Part shown: positions 35,909 through 43,739 of the stretch, one piece after another
Numbering within the stretch: position 1 is the first letter of the stretch
Layout: each line of letters opens with the position of its first letter
Source of the DNA: Caldifarciminota bacterium
GTDB taxonomy: Bacteria; Hydrothermota; Hydrothermia; LBFQ01; DSFT01
Direction: 5' to 3'
Assembly: GCA_025060695.1 (NCBI GenBank)
Contig: JANXBH010000004.1
Span: 36,035-100,034, forward strand
DNA: 64,000 nucleotides
Position numbers and translations under genes: made by a program
Notes under the pieces: model-generated
Told to the model about the DNA's origin: nothing
The model's input: only the letters and a program-made list of their open reading frames with translations
Databases searched by the model: none

Positions 35909-35924
35909 CTTTAAAATTTTAAAG
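35909..35924. promoter_or_regulatory. Perfect palindromic bidirectional promoter CTTTAAAATTTTAAAG
   Basis: A 16-bp perfect palindrome. Plus-strand TAAAAT at 35912-35917 is 10 nt before tRNA-Leu; minus-strand TAAAAT at 35921-35916 serves the small ORF. Both directions use the same base pairs. Confidence 0.7.
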
Positions 35925-35927
35925 CAT

Positions 35928-36010
35928 GCGGGAGTGGCGGAATTGGCAGACGCGCCAGATTTAGGATCTGGTCCCGATAAGGGGTGAGGGTTCAACTCCC
36001 TCCTCCCGCA
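35928..36010 (+). tRNA. tRNA-Leu (anticodon TAG)
   Basis: An 83-nt class II tRNA. Acceptor arms GCGGGAG/CTCCCGC, anticodon stem CCAGA/TCTGG with loop TTTAGGA (anticodon TAG, reading CUN), variable arm CCC-GATAA-GGG, and T-arm GAGGG/CCCTC with TTCAACT. The discriminator is A36010; CCA is not encoded. It is driven by its own -10 element. A HAD phosphatase reading frame begins 1 nt after the discriminator. Confidence 0.95.
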
Positions 36011-36011
36011 T

Positions 36012-36635
36012 CTGAAACTTGTAATTTTTGACTTTGATGGGACTATATTTGACACATCACTTGGTTTAACACTCTCTATAAACGAACTATTAAGAAGATA
36101 TAAACTGCTTGAACTAAACTCTAAAGAAGTAAAAAAGATTATCGGTGGCGGTATAGAACTAACCTTAAGAAGGATTTTTAATGAAAACTTCAAAGAGGAA
36201 TTAATAGAAGAATTTAATGAAGTTTACAAGAATTTCATGCATGAAGGACTTAAACCATACGACAATGTAATTAATGTGATAGAAAAACTTAAAAAAGAGA
36301 AAGGTTTCATTGTAGTAATTTATACAAACAAATCAAAAAACTTTGTAATTGATATCTTAAGAAAGTTCAACATATTAGAATTTTTTGATGAAATTATAAC
36401 TATTGATGATGGATTTAAAAAACCAGATAAGGAAGCTATTGACTATTTAGAAAGGACATACAATATAAAAAAAGAGAATATGTATATTATCGGAGATAGT
36501 GAGTTTGACATACAAACAGCAAAAATTTCAGGTATTAAGAGTATTTTCGTAAATTGGGGATTTGGAGAAAATATTGGAGCAGACTTTGAAGTTAATGAAC
36601 CTTATGAGATATACGAAATACTAAATTCAAAATAG
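36012..36635 (+). CDS. HAD-superfamily phosphatase (phosphoglycolate phosphatase-like), CTG start
   Basis: A 207-residue HAD hydrolase: motif I DFDGTIFDTS at residues 7-16 (nucleophile Asp7), motif II YTNKS, motif III lysine in FKKPDKEA and motif IV IGDSEFD. The family N-terminus (M)KLVIFDFDGT is matched exactly if CTG at 36012 is the start; the frame has a stop at 35985 inside the tRNA gene and no ATG, GTG or TTG between. The first ATG (36237) would delete the catalytic motif. The start lies 1 nt after tRNA-Leu, so tRNA 3' processing would yield a nearly leaderless mRNA. The 3' end overlaps convergent holA by 44 bp. Confidence 0.82.
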   Translation: MKLVIFDFDGTIFDTSLGLTLSINELLRRYKLLELNSKEVKKIIGGGIELTLRRIFNENFKEELIEEFNEVYKNFMHEGLKPYDNVINVIEKLKKEKGFIVVIYTNKSKNFVIDILRKFNILEFFDEIITIDDGFKKPDKEAIDYLERTYNIKKENMYIIGDSEFDIQTAKISGIKSIFVNWGFGENIGADFEVNEPYEIYEILNSK

Positions 36636-37518
36636 AAATTTTATCTCTATGAAAGGTTTTATAACTTCTATCAACTAAGAGTGATAAGTACAATAGCTCA
36701 ATTAAATCATTTTTTTCTAATTTTTTGGTAATTTTTGATAGGGAATGTTTAAAAAGCGAAGGCTTTACTAATTCATACGTGTTCTCTGCTATATATATCA
36801 TGTTCAATATTGTCCTTAATATGTACATATTAAGCTCAAGAGGAGCTATTTCTTTTACTAATTTTAAGATTTCATCAAAATTGCCCTTTTCTAAGTAGTT
36901 TATAAAACTATAGACTTTCAGATTTTCACTCTTAGATAGAATAAGTTCTAAGTTCTCAGAACCTGCTAAGTAAATTTTTTCTACTTCATTATTGCAGCTT
37001 GATAGGTCCTTCGGTAAATTTCTAAACAAGTAATCCATTTGCTCTGCACTTAGCATTAGATTTAACTTATTTAACCTTTTAATTATCCACTTCTTTTTTT
37101 CCCCTTCAGTTAGATACGGCATTAAAACTAACGTGTATTTATCTGATTTTGACAAGTTCTTCCCAATAAATTCTTCCACAACTTTATTCAATTTCTTTAA
37201 GTCTTCTTCATAAAAATCTAAGCTTGAATATAAAATCACCTTTTTATTTTTTAATTTTAGAATTTCTTTCCACTTTTTTAATTTTTCAAAATTCCTAATA
37301 ATTGCCAATTTCCCCTTTTTACTAAATAAGCTACTCTGATTAAAAAACTCAACTATTTTATCTATACTTATCTCATCACCCCAAAATGTCCTCGTTTCAT
37401 AGTCTATAAATTTTTCTCTAATAGCTCTTATTGGATAATCCTCAGGTCCAATTAGAATAAAGACTTCCTCGTCCTTATATTTATCAAATTTCTTTAAAAA
37501 TTCAATATGAGTTAGCAT
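36592..37518 (-). CDS. holA: DNA polymerase III delta subunit (clamp-loader)
   Basis: A 308-residue protein matching HolA: the N-terminal domain begins EVFILIGPEDYPIRAIREKF (degenerate P-loop typical of delta), then LPKDLSSCNNEVEKIYL, which corresponds to the conserved delta segment, and a C-terminal helical collar domain (about 205-308). It loads the beta clamp on primed DNA with the other clamp-loader subunits, none of which lies in the window. The start overlaps the upstream LVIVD gene by 17 nt. The end overlaps the HAD gene by 44 bp. Sequence conservation is low, as usual for delta. Confidence 0.82.
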   Translation of the reverse strand: MLTHIEFLKKFDKYKDEEVFILIGPEDYPIRAIREKFIDYETRTFWGDEISIDKIVEFFNQSSLFSKKGKLAIIRNFEKLKKWKEILKLKNKKVILYSSLDFYEEDLKKLNKVVEEFIGKNLSKSDKYTLVLMPYLTEGEKKKWIIKRLNKLNLMLSAEQMDYLFRNLPKDLSSCNNEVEKIYLAGSENLELILSKSENLKVYSFINYLEKGNFDEILKLVKEIAPLELNMYILRTILNMIYIAENTYELVKPSLFKHSLSKITKKLEKNDLIELLYLSLLVDRSYKTFHRDKISILNLVFRISHKVH

Positions 37519-38476
37519 AAATGATTAAGCCATTTCTTGATGCGGAAAGTATATAATTACCTTGAACTATTAAATCAAATATTACGTCGTTATTGTATTC
37601 AGGAGCTCTATATCTTGCAACTTCACTTTCTAAAATAGTTTTCCTACCAAGTCTAAACTCATTTTCAACCCTATCCAAATCAAAAACTCTAATTCCACCC
37701 TTACCTGCAGCAAGGTGTAGATAATTACCTCTTAAATATAGACCAAGTGCTTCACCAATTCCAACATATCTGATAATCGGTTTTATGTCCTTTATATTAG
37801 AAACATCAAAAACATATAGACCATTTTTTCCTACAGCTAAATATGCTCTATTGTTATGATATCTGACAGCTATAGCAAAAGTAGTATCACCAAGAGAGTA
37901 TGAATTTAGCATTTTTATATTCTTAATATTTGAAATATCTAAAACTACTAAACCTGCAGGTCCATCTGCAACATATGCATAGTTTCCAACCACGTGTATT
38001 CCTCGTGCAAAACCAGGTGTATCAAAAAAGGAGACCATTTTAGGTTGTTTTGGGTTAGATATGTCATATATAGTTATGCCTGCTTCCGCATCCGCTAAAA
38101 AAAGATAATTTTCTCTAATATCCAAGAATACCGCCGAATCTCTTGAAGGCACTTGAGAAACTACCTGAGCTGTATATGGGTCAGTAATATCTATAACTAT
38201 TAAACCTTCTTTTCCACCCGCCACATATAAATAATTTCCACTTACTTTAAGACCTACGGGCATACCTTCTAATTTAATTTCAGGCGCAGCACCTAATTGC
38301 TTTACTTCAGAAAAATCTATAATATATATACTTTTAAGTGAACTCAAATATGCATAGTTTCCCTTAACATCAATACCTACGATGGGTTTTAACGACTTCC
38401 ACCTTGATACAAATTTTATATTTAAACTATCGCCAAACCTTAAACTATCTGTCTGAAGAATTATAAAAAAGAGCAT
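37502..38476 (-). CDS. Exported LVIVD-repeat beta-propeller protein
   Basis: A 324-residue protein of about six repeats of the LVIVD type, such as GNYLYVAGGKEGLIVIDITD and GNYAYVADGPAGLVVLDIS, forming a beta-propeller; members are usually extracellular or periplasmic. The leader is only MLFFIILQ, followed by TDSLRFGDS. The ATG lies 6 nt after TAAAAT, whose TAA is in frame and is also the stop codon of transketolase. Thus the N-terminus cannot be longer. It shares an operon with holA (17-nt overlap). Confidence 0.85.
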   Translation of the reverse strand: MLFFIILQTDSLRFGDSLNIKFVSRWKSLKPIVGIDVKGNYAYLSSLKSIYIIDFSEVKQLGAAPEIKLEGMPVGLKVSGNYLYVAGGKEGLIVIDITDPYTAQVVSQVPSRDSAVFLDIRENYLFLADAEAGITIYDISNPKQPKMVSFFDTPGFARGIHVVGNYAYVADGPAGLVVLDISNIKNIKMLNSYSLGDTTFAIAVRYHNNRAYLAVGKNGLYVFDVSNIKDIKPIIRYVGIGEALGLYLRGNYLHLAAGKGGIRVFDLDRVENEFRLGRKTILESEVARYRAPEYNNDVIFDLIVQGNYILSASRNGLIIYANSY

Positions 38477-38482
38477 AAATAA

Positions 38483-38488
38483 ATTTTA
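38483..38488 (-). promoter_or_regulatory. -10 element overlapping the transketolase stop codon
   Basis: TAAAAT (minus strand); its first three bases are the TAA stop of tkt. It ends 6 nt before the ATG at 38476. Confidence 0.7.
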
Positions 38489-40459
38489 AAGTTTAGATAA
38501 AATCCTAAAGGCAATCTTCTTAGGTGTAAATCCAAAATGCTCAAATAAATCTTTATAATGCCCCGATTTACCAAACTCGTTCATGCTTATCTTTAAACCA
38601 TCTATACCTATAAACTCCTCCCAACCAAAACCACTTAGTGCTTCAACTGATACTCTCAAAACATTACTTAAATTCTTTCCGAGAATGTAGTTTCTATAGT
38701 CTTCACTTTGACTTTTAAATAATTCAAAGGATACAACATTTACTAATCTACATCTTATTCCAATTCCTCTTAGTATTTCACATGCCTTCATACTTGGATA
38801 TACCTCTGAACCACTTGCATAAATTATTACCTCAGGACTTTCATCTTCTAATATAACATATGCACCATATACTAATTTCTCTACATCTAATCCTTCTATA
38901 ATTGGGACGTTTTGACGAGTTAAAATCAAAGCTATTGGACCTTTTTTATAATTTATAGCAAATTCCATAGCTTTAACCGTTTCATTAGCATCTGCTGGTC
39001 TTAAGACTATTAAATTTGGAATACTCCTTAAACCTGCAAGCTGTTCAATAGGTTGATGAGTTGGTCCATCCTCTCCAAGTCCAATAGAATCGTGAGTAAA
39101 AATGTAAATAACAGGAAGTTTCATAAATGCAGATAGCCTAATTGATGGCTTCATGTAGTCTGAAAAAATAAGAAATGTCCCACAAAACGCCCTAAGACCA
39201 TATAAAGCAATACCATTTACTATGCTTCCCATTGCGTGTTCTCTCACTCCAAAGTGAATATTTTTACCTAAGGGATTATCCTTTAGAAAGTCTCCAAGTT
39301 TTGGGACAAATGTTTTATTAGAGGTGCTTAAATCTGCAGAGCCACCAATTAAAAAATCCAAATCTTCCCAAATAGTTTCCAATACTTTACCAAATGCATT
39401 CCTTGTCGCAGTTTCATCGTTAAATCTTACATTCCTAAGCTTTTGAAATACTTTCTCTTCAATTCTTTTTTCTAAAAATATATTGAACTTTTTCTCCATT
39501 TCGGGATACTCTCTAAAATATTCTTTAAGTAATAAGTTCCATTCTCTCTCTAATTTTTCTCCTTCCTCTAACTTCCTTCTTGTCCAATTTAAAACTTCAT
39601 CTGGCACTTCAAAAGGTTTATATTTCCAATTGAAGAATTTTCTTGCATATTCAATCTCCTCTTTTCCAAGTGGTTCTCCGTGGGCTTTCTCACTATTTGC
39701 CTTTCTAGTTCCATAACCTATAATACTTTTAACCTCAATAAATTTAGGCTTATCCTTTACTTTTAGTGCTAAATTTATCTTACTCTCAATTTCCTCTATA
39801 TTATTGATATCCTCAATACTAAAAACTTCCCAATTGAATGCCCTAAATCTCATCTTTACATCTTCACTCCAAGTTAAATCAGTTCTTCCATCAATTGTAA
39901 TTCCATTATTGTCCCAAAATACAATCAGATTATTTAAATTAAAATGACCTGCTAAGGAACATGCTTCATAACTAATACCTTCCATTAAATCACCATCACT
40001 TACAATTACAAATATGTTGTGATTGAATATTTTATAATTTTCCTTATTAAAATAAGCGCTCAAATACTTATAAGCTATAGCCATACCTACCGAATTAGCT
40101 AAGCCCTGTCCAAGTGGTCCAGTTGTCGTTTCCACACCTATATCCAAATCGTATTCTGGATGACCTGGAGTTTTACTACCTAACTTTCTAAAATTTTTTA
40201 TATCCTCAATACTTAGGTCATATCCATAGAGATACAAAAGTGAATATAGTAGCATGCTTGCATGACCACAGGATAAAATAAATCTATCTCTATTTAACCA
40301 TCTTGGATTTTTAGGATTAAATTTTAAGAATCTATCAAATATAATATAGCCTAAAGGAGCAAGAGCAAGTGGTGTGCCAGGATGCCCGCTCTTTGCCTCC
40401 TCTACCGCATCAATAGATAAAAATCTAATAGTATTAATTACAAGCTCATCCATATACAA
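38486..40459 (-). CDS. tkt: Transketolase
   Basis: Thiamine-diphosphate enzyme of the non-oxidative pentose phosphate pathway that moves two-carbon units between ketoses and aldoses. The 657 residues are full length: SGHPGTPLALAPLGY, the ThDP motif SDGDLMEGISYEA through WDNNGITIDG, the conserved ETTTGPLGQGL, GVREHAMGSIVNG, and DSIGLGEDGPTHQPIEQL. It starts MYMDEL with a 14-nt overlap with accA, as the last gene of the parA-parB-barrel-accA-tkt operon. Confidence 0.97.
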   Translation of the reverse strand: MYMDELVINTIRFLSIDAVEEAKSGHPGTPLALAPLGYIIFDRFLKFNPKNPRWLNRDRFILSCGHASMLLYSLLYLYGYDLSIEDIKNFRKLGSKTPGHPEYDLDIGVETTTGPLGQGLANSVGMAIAYKYLSAYFNKENYKIFNHNIFVIVSDGDLMEGISYEACSLAGHFNLNNLIVFWDNNGITIDGRTDLTWSEDVKMRFRAFNWEVFSIEDINNIEEIESKINLALKVKDKPKFIEVKSIIGYGTRKANSEKAHGEPLGKEEIEYARKFFNWKYKPFEVPDEVLNWTRRKLEEGEKLEREWNLLLKEYFREYPEMEKKFNIFLEKRIEEKVFQKLRNVRFNDETATRNAFGKVLETIWEDLDFLIGGSADLSTSNKTFVPKLGDFLKDNPLGKNIHFGVREHAMGSIVNGIALYGLRAFCGTFLIFSDYMKPSIRLSAFMKLPVIYIFTHDSIGLGEDGPTHQPIEQLAGLRSIPNLIVLRPADANETVKAMEFAINYKKGPIALILTRQNVPIIEGLDVEKLVYGAYVILEDESPEVIIYASGSEVYPSMKACEILRGIGIRCRLVNVVSFELFKSQSEDYRNYILGKNLSNVLRVSVEALSGFGWEEFIGIDGLKISMNEFGKSGHYKDLFEHFGFTPKKIAFRILSKL

Positions 40460-41390
40460 TTCCTACCCTTCTATATTTTTCATATCTTAGCTTTAAAATC
40501 TCGTCTATATCTAAATTCTTAAGAAAATATAACTGCTCTATTATATGCTCTTTTAAGTTTTTATACATTTCCTTTGGTTGCCAATGAGCACCACCTAATG
40601 GTTCCTTTACTATTCCATCAATTACTCCAAGTTCAAGTAAATCCCTTGCCGTTAATTTTAAAATATCTGCTGCTTTTTCTGCTTTACTTGCATCTCTAAA
40701 TAGAATGGAAGCACATCCCTCAGGGGATATGACTGAATAAATACTATACTCAAGGGCAAAAACCCTATCAGCAGCTGCTATAGCAAGTGCACCACCACTA
40801 CCACCCTCACCTATAATATACGAAATTGTTGGAGTCTTAATTGATAACATTTTCATTATAGAATAAGCAATAGCTGAAAACTGACCCCTTTCTTCTGCAC
40901 CAATTCCGGGATAAGCACCAGGCGTATCTACAAATGTAATTATAGGTAGTTTTAGCTTTTCTGCCAAATCCATAATTCTCATACCTTTTCTATAACCTTC
41001 AGGATGCGGCATACCAAAATTCCTCTCAATTTTTTCATTAGTAGTTTTTCCCTTTTCTTGAGCTATGAAAGCAATTGAGAATTTATCAATTTTTCCAATA
41101 CCTACAATAATAGCACTATCATCTGAGAAAAGTCTATCGCCATGAAGCTCTAAAAATTCATCTAATACGTTATTTAGATAATCTAAAGACTTAGGTCTAT
41201 CTTGATGTCTTGCTATTTGAACTATCTGCCATCTTGTTAAATTACTATATATTTCTTCCTTTAATTTCTCCGCTTCTTTCTTTAGTCTATCTACACTATC
41301 TTTTAACGAAGGGTTAGTTTCAAGCTCCCTTATTTTCTCTAAAATATCGTATAAAGGCTTTTCAAAATCAAGGGGTCTCATAGGCAACAC
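40446..41390 (-). CDS. accA: Acetyl-CoA carboxylase carboxyltransferase alpha subunit
   Basis: Transfers carboxyl from carboxybiotin to acetyl-CoA together with AccD to make malonyl-CoA. The 314 residues match the family: an N-terminal helical segment (DFEKPLYDILEKIRELE), RHQDRPKSLDYL, FVDTPGAYPGIGAEERGQ, IGEGGSGGALAI and SVISPEGCASILFRDA. accD and the biotin subunits are not in the window. Both ends overlap neighbouring genes (23 nt with the barrel gene, 14 nt with tkt). Confidence 0.97.
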   Translation of the reverse strand: MLPMRPLDFEKPLYDILEKIRELETNPSLKDSVDRLKKEAEKLKEEIYSNLTRWQIVQIARHQDRPKSLDYLNNVLDEFLELHGDRLFSDDSAIIVGIGKIDKFSIAFIAQEKGKTTNEKIERNFGMPHPEGYRKGMRIMDLAEKLKLPIITFVDTPGAYPGIGAEERGQFSAIAYSIMKMLSIKTPTISYIIGEGGSGGALAIAAADRVFALEYSIYSVISPEGCASILFRDASKAEKAADILKLTARDLLELGVIDGIVKEPLGGAHWQPKEMYKNLKEHIIEQLYFLKNLDIDEILKLRYEKYRRVGIVYG

Positions 41391-42132
41391 TTATAGTATT
41401 TGTAAAATTTAGATAGTTTGGAATATAAGCCTTATATCCTATAGTTAGCTTTTTATACTTTAGACGAAATAATGTAGAGATTTTGGAATAGTCATAGTCA
41501 GGAGTATAAACAATTCCAAGCGCTAAATTTTCTAATCCATATTCAAAACCTATGAATTTTTCAAATTTGTAATATCTATTTATTCCCGAAATAAAGCTAA
41601 ATTTATTAAGCTGAAGATTAATTCCTAATGATAAAATAGATGGAAGTTCTAATTGATTTGCTGAAAAAAGCTTTTTAAAACTAAAGTTCTCAAGCATAAA
41701 CATAAATTTCAACCTCTCAAAAACATTAATATTAGAAAATATGGACAAAAATGGTGAAGATTTTATTTCATCTAACACTCTATTTTCATAGTAGCCCAAG
41801 GAAAAACCCATAGAAACATTTTTTTCAACCTGAAAACTCTTGCCAATGGAAGTATAAATGGAAAAGGGAGAAAAACTTAAAAAATTTTCATCACTTGGAA
41901 TATCACTTTGATAATTAAATTTACCAAAGTCATAATATCTTAGATTAAACCCGAAACCCCTATAACCTATGAATATACTATAAATTTTACTATCAACAAG
42001 CCAAAAATTTATTGAGCTGATTATTGTAGACTTTTCTCCTAAAATAGAGATATTGGACTGCAAGTCAATTAGTCTGTTAGGAAAGGTATTTATTTCTATC
42101 CAAGTTTCATTTAAACATACTATAAATATCAT
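41368..42132 (-). CDS. Probable outer-membrane beta-barrel protein, unknown family
   Basis: A 254-residue protein dominated by alternating hydrophobic/polar beta strands with aromatic ends, such as YRGFGFNLRYYDFGKFNY, MGFSLGYYENRVL, LSLGINLQLNKFSFISGIN and TIGYKAYIPNYL, fitting a small outer-membrane barrel. The N-terminus MIFIVCLNETWIE is another very short hydrophobic leader. It is embedded in the parB-accA operon, overlapping parB by 4 nt and accA by 23 nt. Some PorP/PorV-like flavour exists, but no diagnostic motif is present. Confidence 0.6.
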   Translation of the reverse strand: MIFIVCLNETWIEINTFPNRLIDLQSNISILGEKSTIISSINFWLVDSKIYSIFIGYRGFGFNLRYYDFGKFNYQSDIPSDENFLSFSPFSIYTSIGKSFQVEKNVSMGFSLGYYENRVLDEIKSSPFLSIFSNINVFERLKFMFMLENFSFKKLFSANQLELPSILSLGINLQLNKFSFISGINRYYKFEKFIGFEYGLENLALGIVYTPDYDYSKISTLFRLKYKKLTIGYKAYIPNYLNFTNTISVAYETP

Positions 42133-42953
42133 AAACCCAACCTTTTTAAAAAGTTTTCAAATTCGTCCCTATTTTTAAAGTCTAAAATAAGTTTTAATCT
42201 TCTTCTTGTCACTTTCAACTCTGCTTTTAAACCTATATTTTTAAATAATTTTTCAGAAATTTCTCTTGACAAACTCTCATTTTCTTCTAATTTTTTATCC
42301 TTAGGAGATAACATCTTTTCTAACTGCCTAACACTTATTCCTTCTTCTATAATCCTCATTGCCATTTCTTCCTGCTCTTTAAAATCACTTATTCTTAGTA
42401 ATACTCTTGCGTGTCCCTCAGTAATTTTATTTTCTCTTAAAAGTTCTAAGACTTTTTCACTTAAATTTAGTAGTCTTATCGTATTAGTTATTGTTGCCCT
42501 ATCCTTTCCTACAATTTGCGCTATTTCATTTTGAGTAAAACCGAATTTTTCAATAAGCTGTTTATATGCTAATGCTTCTTCAATAGGATTTAAGTCCTCC
42601 CTTTGCAAGTTTTCGACTAATGCTAATTGTAGCATTTCGGAATCTTCTAACTCCTTTACAATAGCCGGAATTTTTGTAAGACCAGCTATTCTACTTGCTC
42701 TCCATCTCCTCTCTCCCGCAACGATTTGATATTTATCTTCAGATATCTGCCTTACAATTATAGGCTGTAATAAGCCATTAGACTTTATAGATTCTGCAAG
42801 CTCTCTTAGTTCTTGTTCTGAAAAGCTTCTTCTCGGTTGATAGGGATTTGGTTCAATTAATTCAATATCAATTAGTTGTAAATTCTCTAAGGTATCACCT
42901 CCCGGAAGTATAGCAGCTAAACCCCTCCCAAGACCTCTAAGTTTCTTACTCAT
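42129..42953 (-). CDS. parB: Chromosome-partitioning protein ParB
   Basis: CTP-dependent DNA clamp that loads at parS and segregates the chromosome origin. The 274 residues show LGRGLAAILPGG at the N-terminus, NPYQPRRSFSEQELRELAESI, the CTP-binding GERRWRASRIAGL and LVENLQREDLNPIEEALAY (box II). The helix-turn-helix FTQNEIAQIVGKDRATITN and a C-terminal dimer domain follow. It overlaps parA by 4 nt. Confidence 0.97.
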   Translation of the reverse strand: MSKKLRGLGRGLAAILPGGDTLENLQLIDIELIEPNPYQPRRSFSEQELRELAESIKSNGLLQPIIVRQISEDKYQIVAGERRWRASRIAGLTKIPAIVKELEDSEMLQLALVENLQREDLNPIEEALAYKQLIEKFGFTQNEIAQIVGKDRATITNTIRLLNLSEKVLELLRENKITEGHARVLLRISDFKEQEEMAMRIIEEGISVRQLEKMLSPKDKKLEENESLSREISEKLFKNIGLKAELKVTRRRLKLILDFKNRDEFENFLKRLGL

Positions 42954-43726
42954 ACCCTTACCTCCCTTCTTGCAAATCTATTTATTATTTCCTTTGCTAA
43001 ATTTTTATACGCAATTGCACCAACTGATAGTGGATCAAATATAACTCCCGGAATACCATAACTTGGAGCTTCAGCTAACCTTATACTTCTGGGAATTATA
43101 GTTTGAAAGACCATTTCTTTAAATATTCTTCTTATCTCCTCCTCTACCTGTTCAGAAAGCTTCGTTCGCTTATCATACATAGTTATTAAAAAACCTAAAA
43201 GTTTTAATTTCGGATTTATGGTTCTTCTAACATAGTGTACTGTCTCTAATAGTTGTGCAACCCCCTCCAATGCATAGTATTCTGCCTGAACAGGTATTAA
43301 AACATACTCAGCAGATGAAAGAATTAATATTGTTAAAGTCCCAAGAGAAGGAGGTGCATCTATAAATATATAGTCGTAGTTTTGAGAAATGCTCTCTAAG
43401 ATATTTTTTAAAGTTAATTCCCAATTAGGCTTTCCCCTTAATTCAGTATCTACTCCTATTAAATCAGGTGAAGACGGTAATAAGTCCAGTTTTGCATTTT
43501 CAACTTTAATCAATACATCCTCAATAGTTGCCTTACCTATAAGTAGATGATATAGATTTTTAGCATTTCTTCTATTTATTCCAAAACCACTAGAAGCATT
43601 TGCTTGTGCATCGCCGTCTACTACTAAGACTCTCAAATCTTCAAGTGCTATAGCAGTCGACAGATTCACCACAGTAGTTGTTTTACCAACACCACCTTTC
43701 TGATTAACAACTGCGACTTTTATCAT
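42950..43726 (-). CDS. parA: Chromosome-partitioning ATPase ParA/Soj
   Basis: Deviant-Walker ATPase partner of ParB: NQKGGVGKTTTVVNLSTA at the N-terminus, DGDAQANASSGFG, FIDAPPSLGTLTI, and the DNA-binding C-terminal part. 258 residues is typical for chromosomal Soj. The start lies 7 nt after a TATAAT that overlaps the stop of the upstream glycosyltransferase gene. A parS-like site lies 21 bp upstream. Confidence 0.97.
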   Translation of the reverse strand: MIKVAVVNQKGGVGKTTTVVNLSTAIALEDLRVLVVDGDAQANASSGFGINRRNAKNLYHLLIGKATIEDVLIKVENAKLDLLPSSPDLIGVDTELRGKPNWELTLKNILESISQNYDYIFIDAPPSLGTLTILILSSAEYVLIPVQAEYYALEGVAQLLETVHYVRRTINPKLKLLGFLITMYDKRTKLSEQVEEEIRRIFKEMVFQTIIPRSIRLAEAPSYGIPGVIFDPLSVGAIAYKNLAKEIINRFARREVRV

Positions 43727-43733
43727 GGCGAAA

Positions 43734-43739
43734 ATTATA
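43734..43739 (-). promoter_or_regulatory. -10 element (TATAAT) of the parAB operon
   Basis: TATAAT (minus strand) 7 nt before the ATG at 43726; it contains the TAA stop of the upstream glycosyltransferase. Confidence 0.75.

Noticed and set aside
35900..36193. Minus-strand open frame across tRNA-Leu and the HAD gene start
   Set aside because: It is antisense to the tRNA and to the catalytic part of the phosphatase; its middle is the familiar spurious translation of a tRNA complement.
36015..36237. Start of the HAD gene at ATG 36237
   Set aside because: This would remove the catalytic DFDGT motif and cap domain start, leaving a non-functional fragment.
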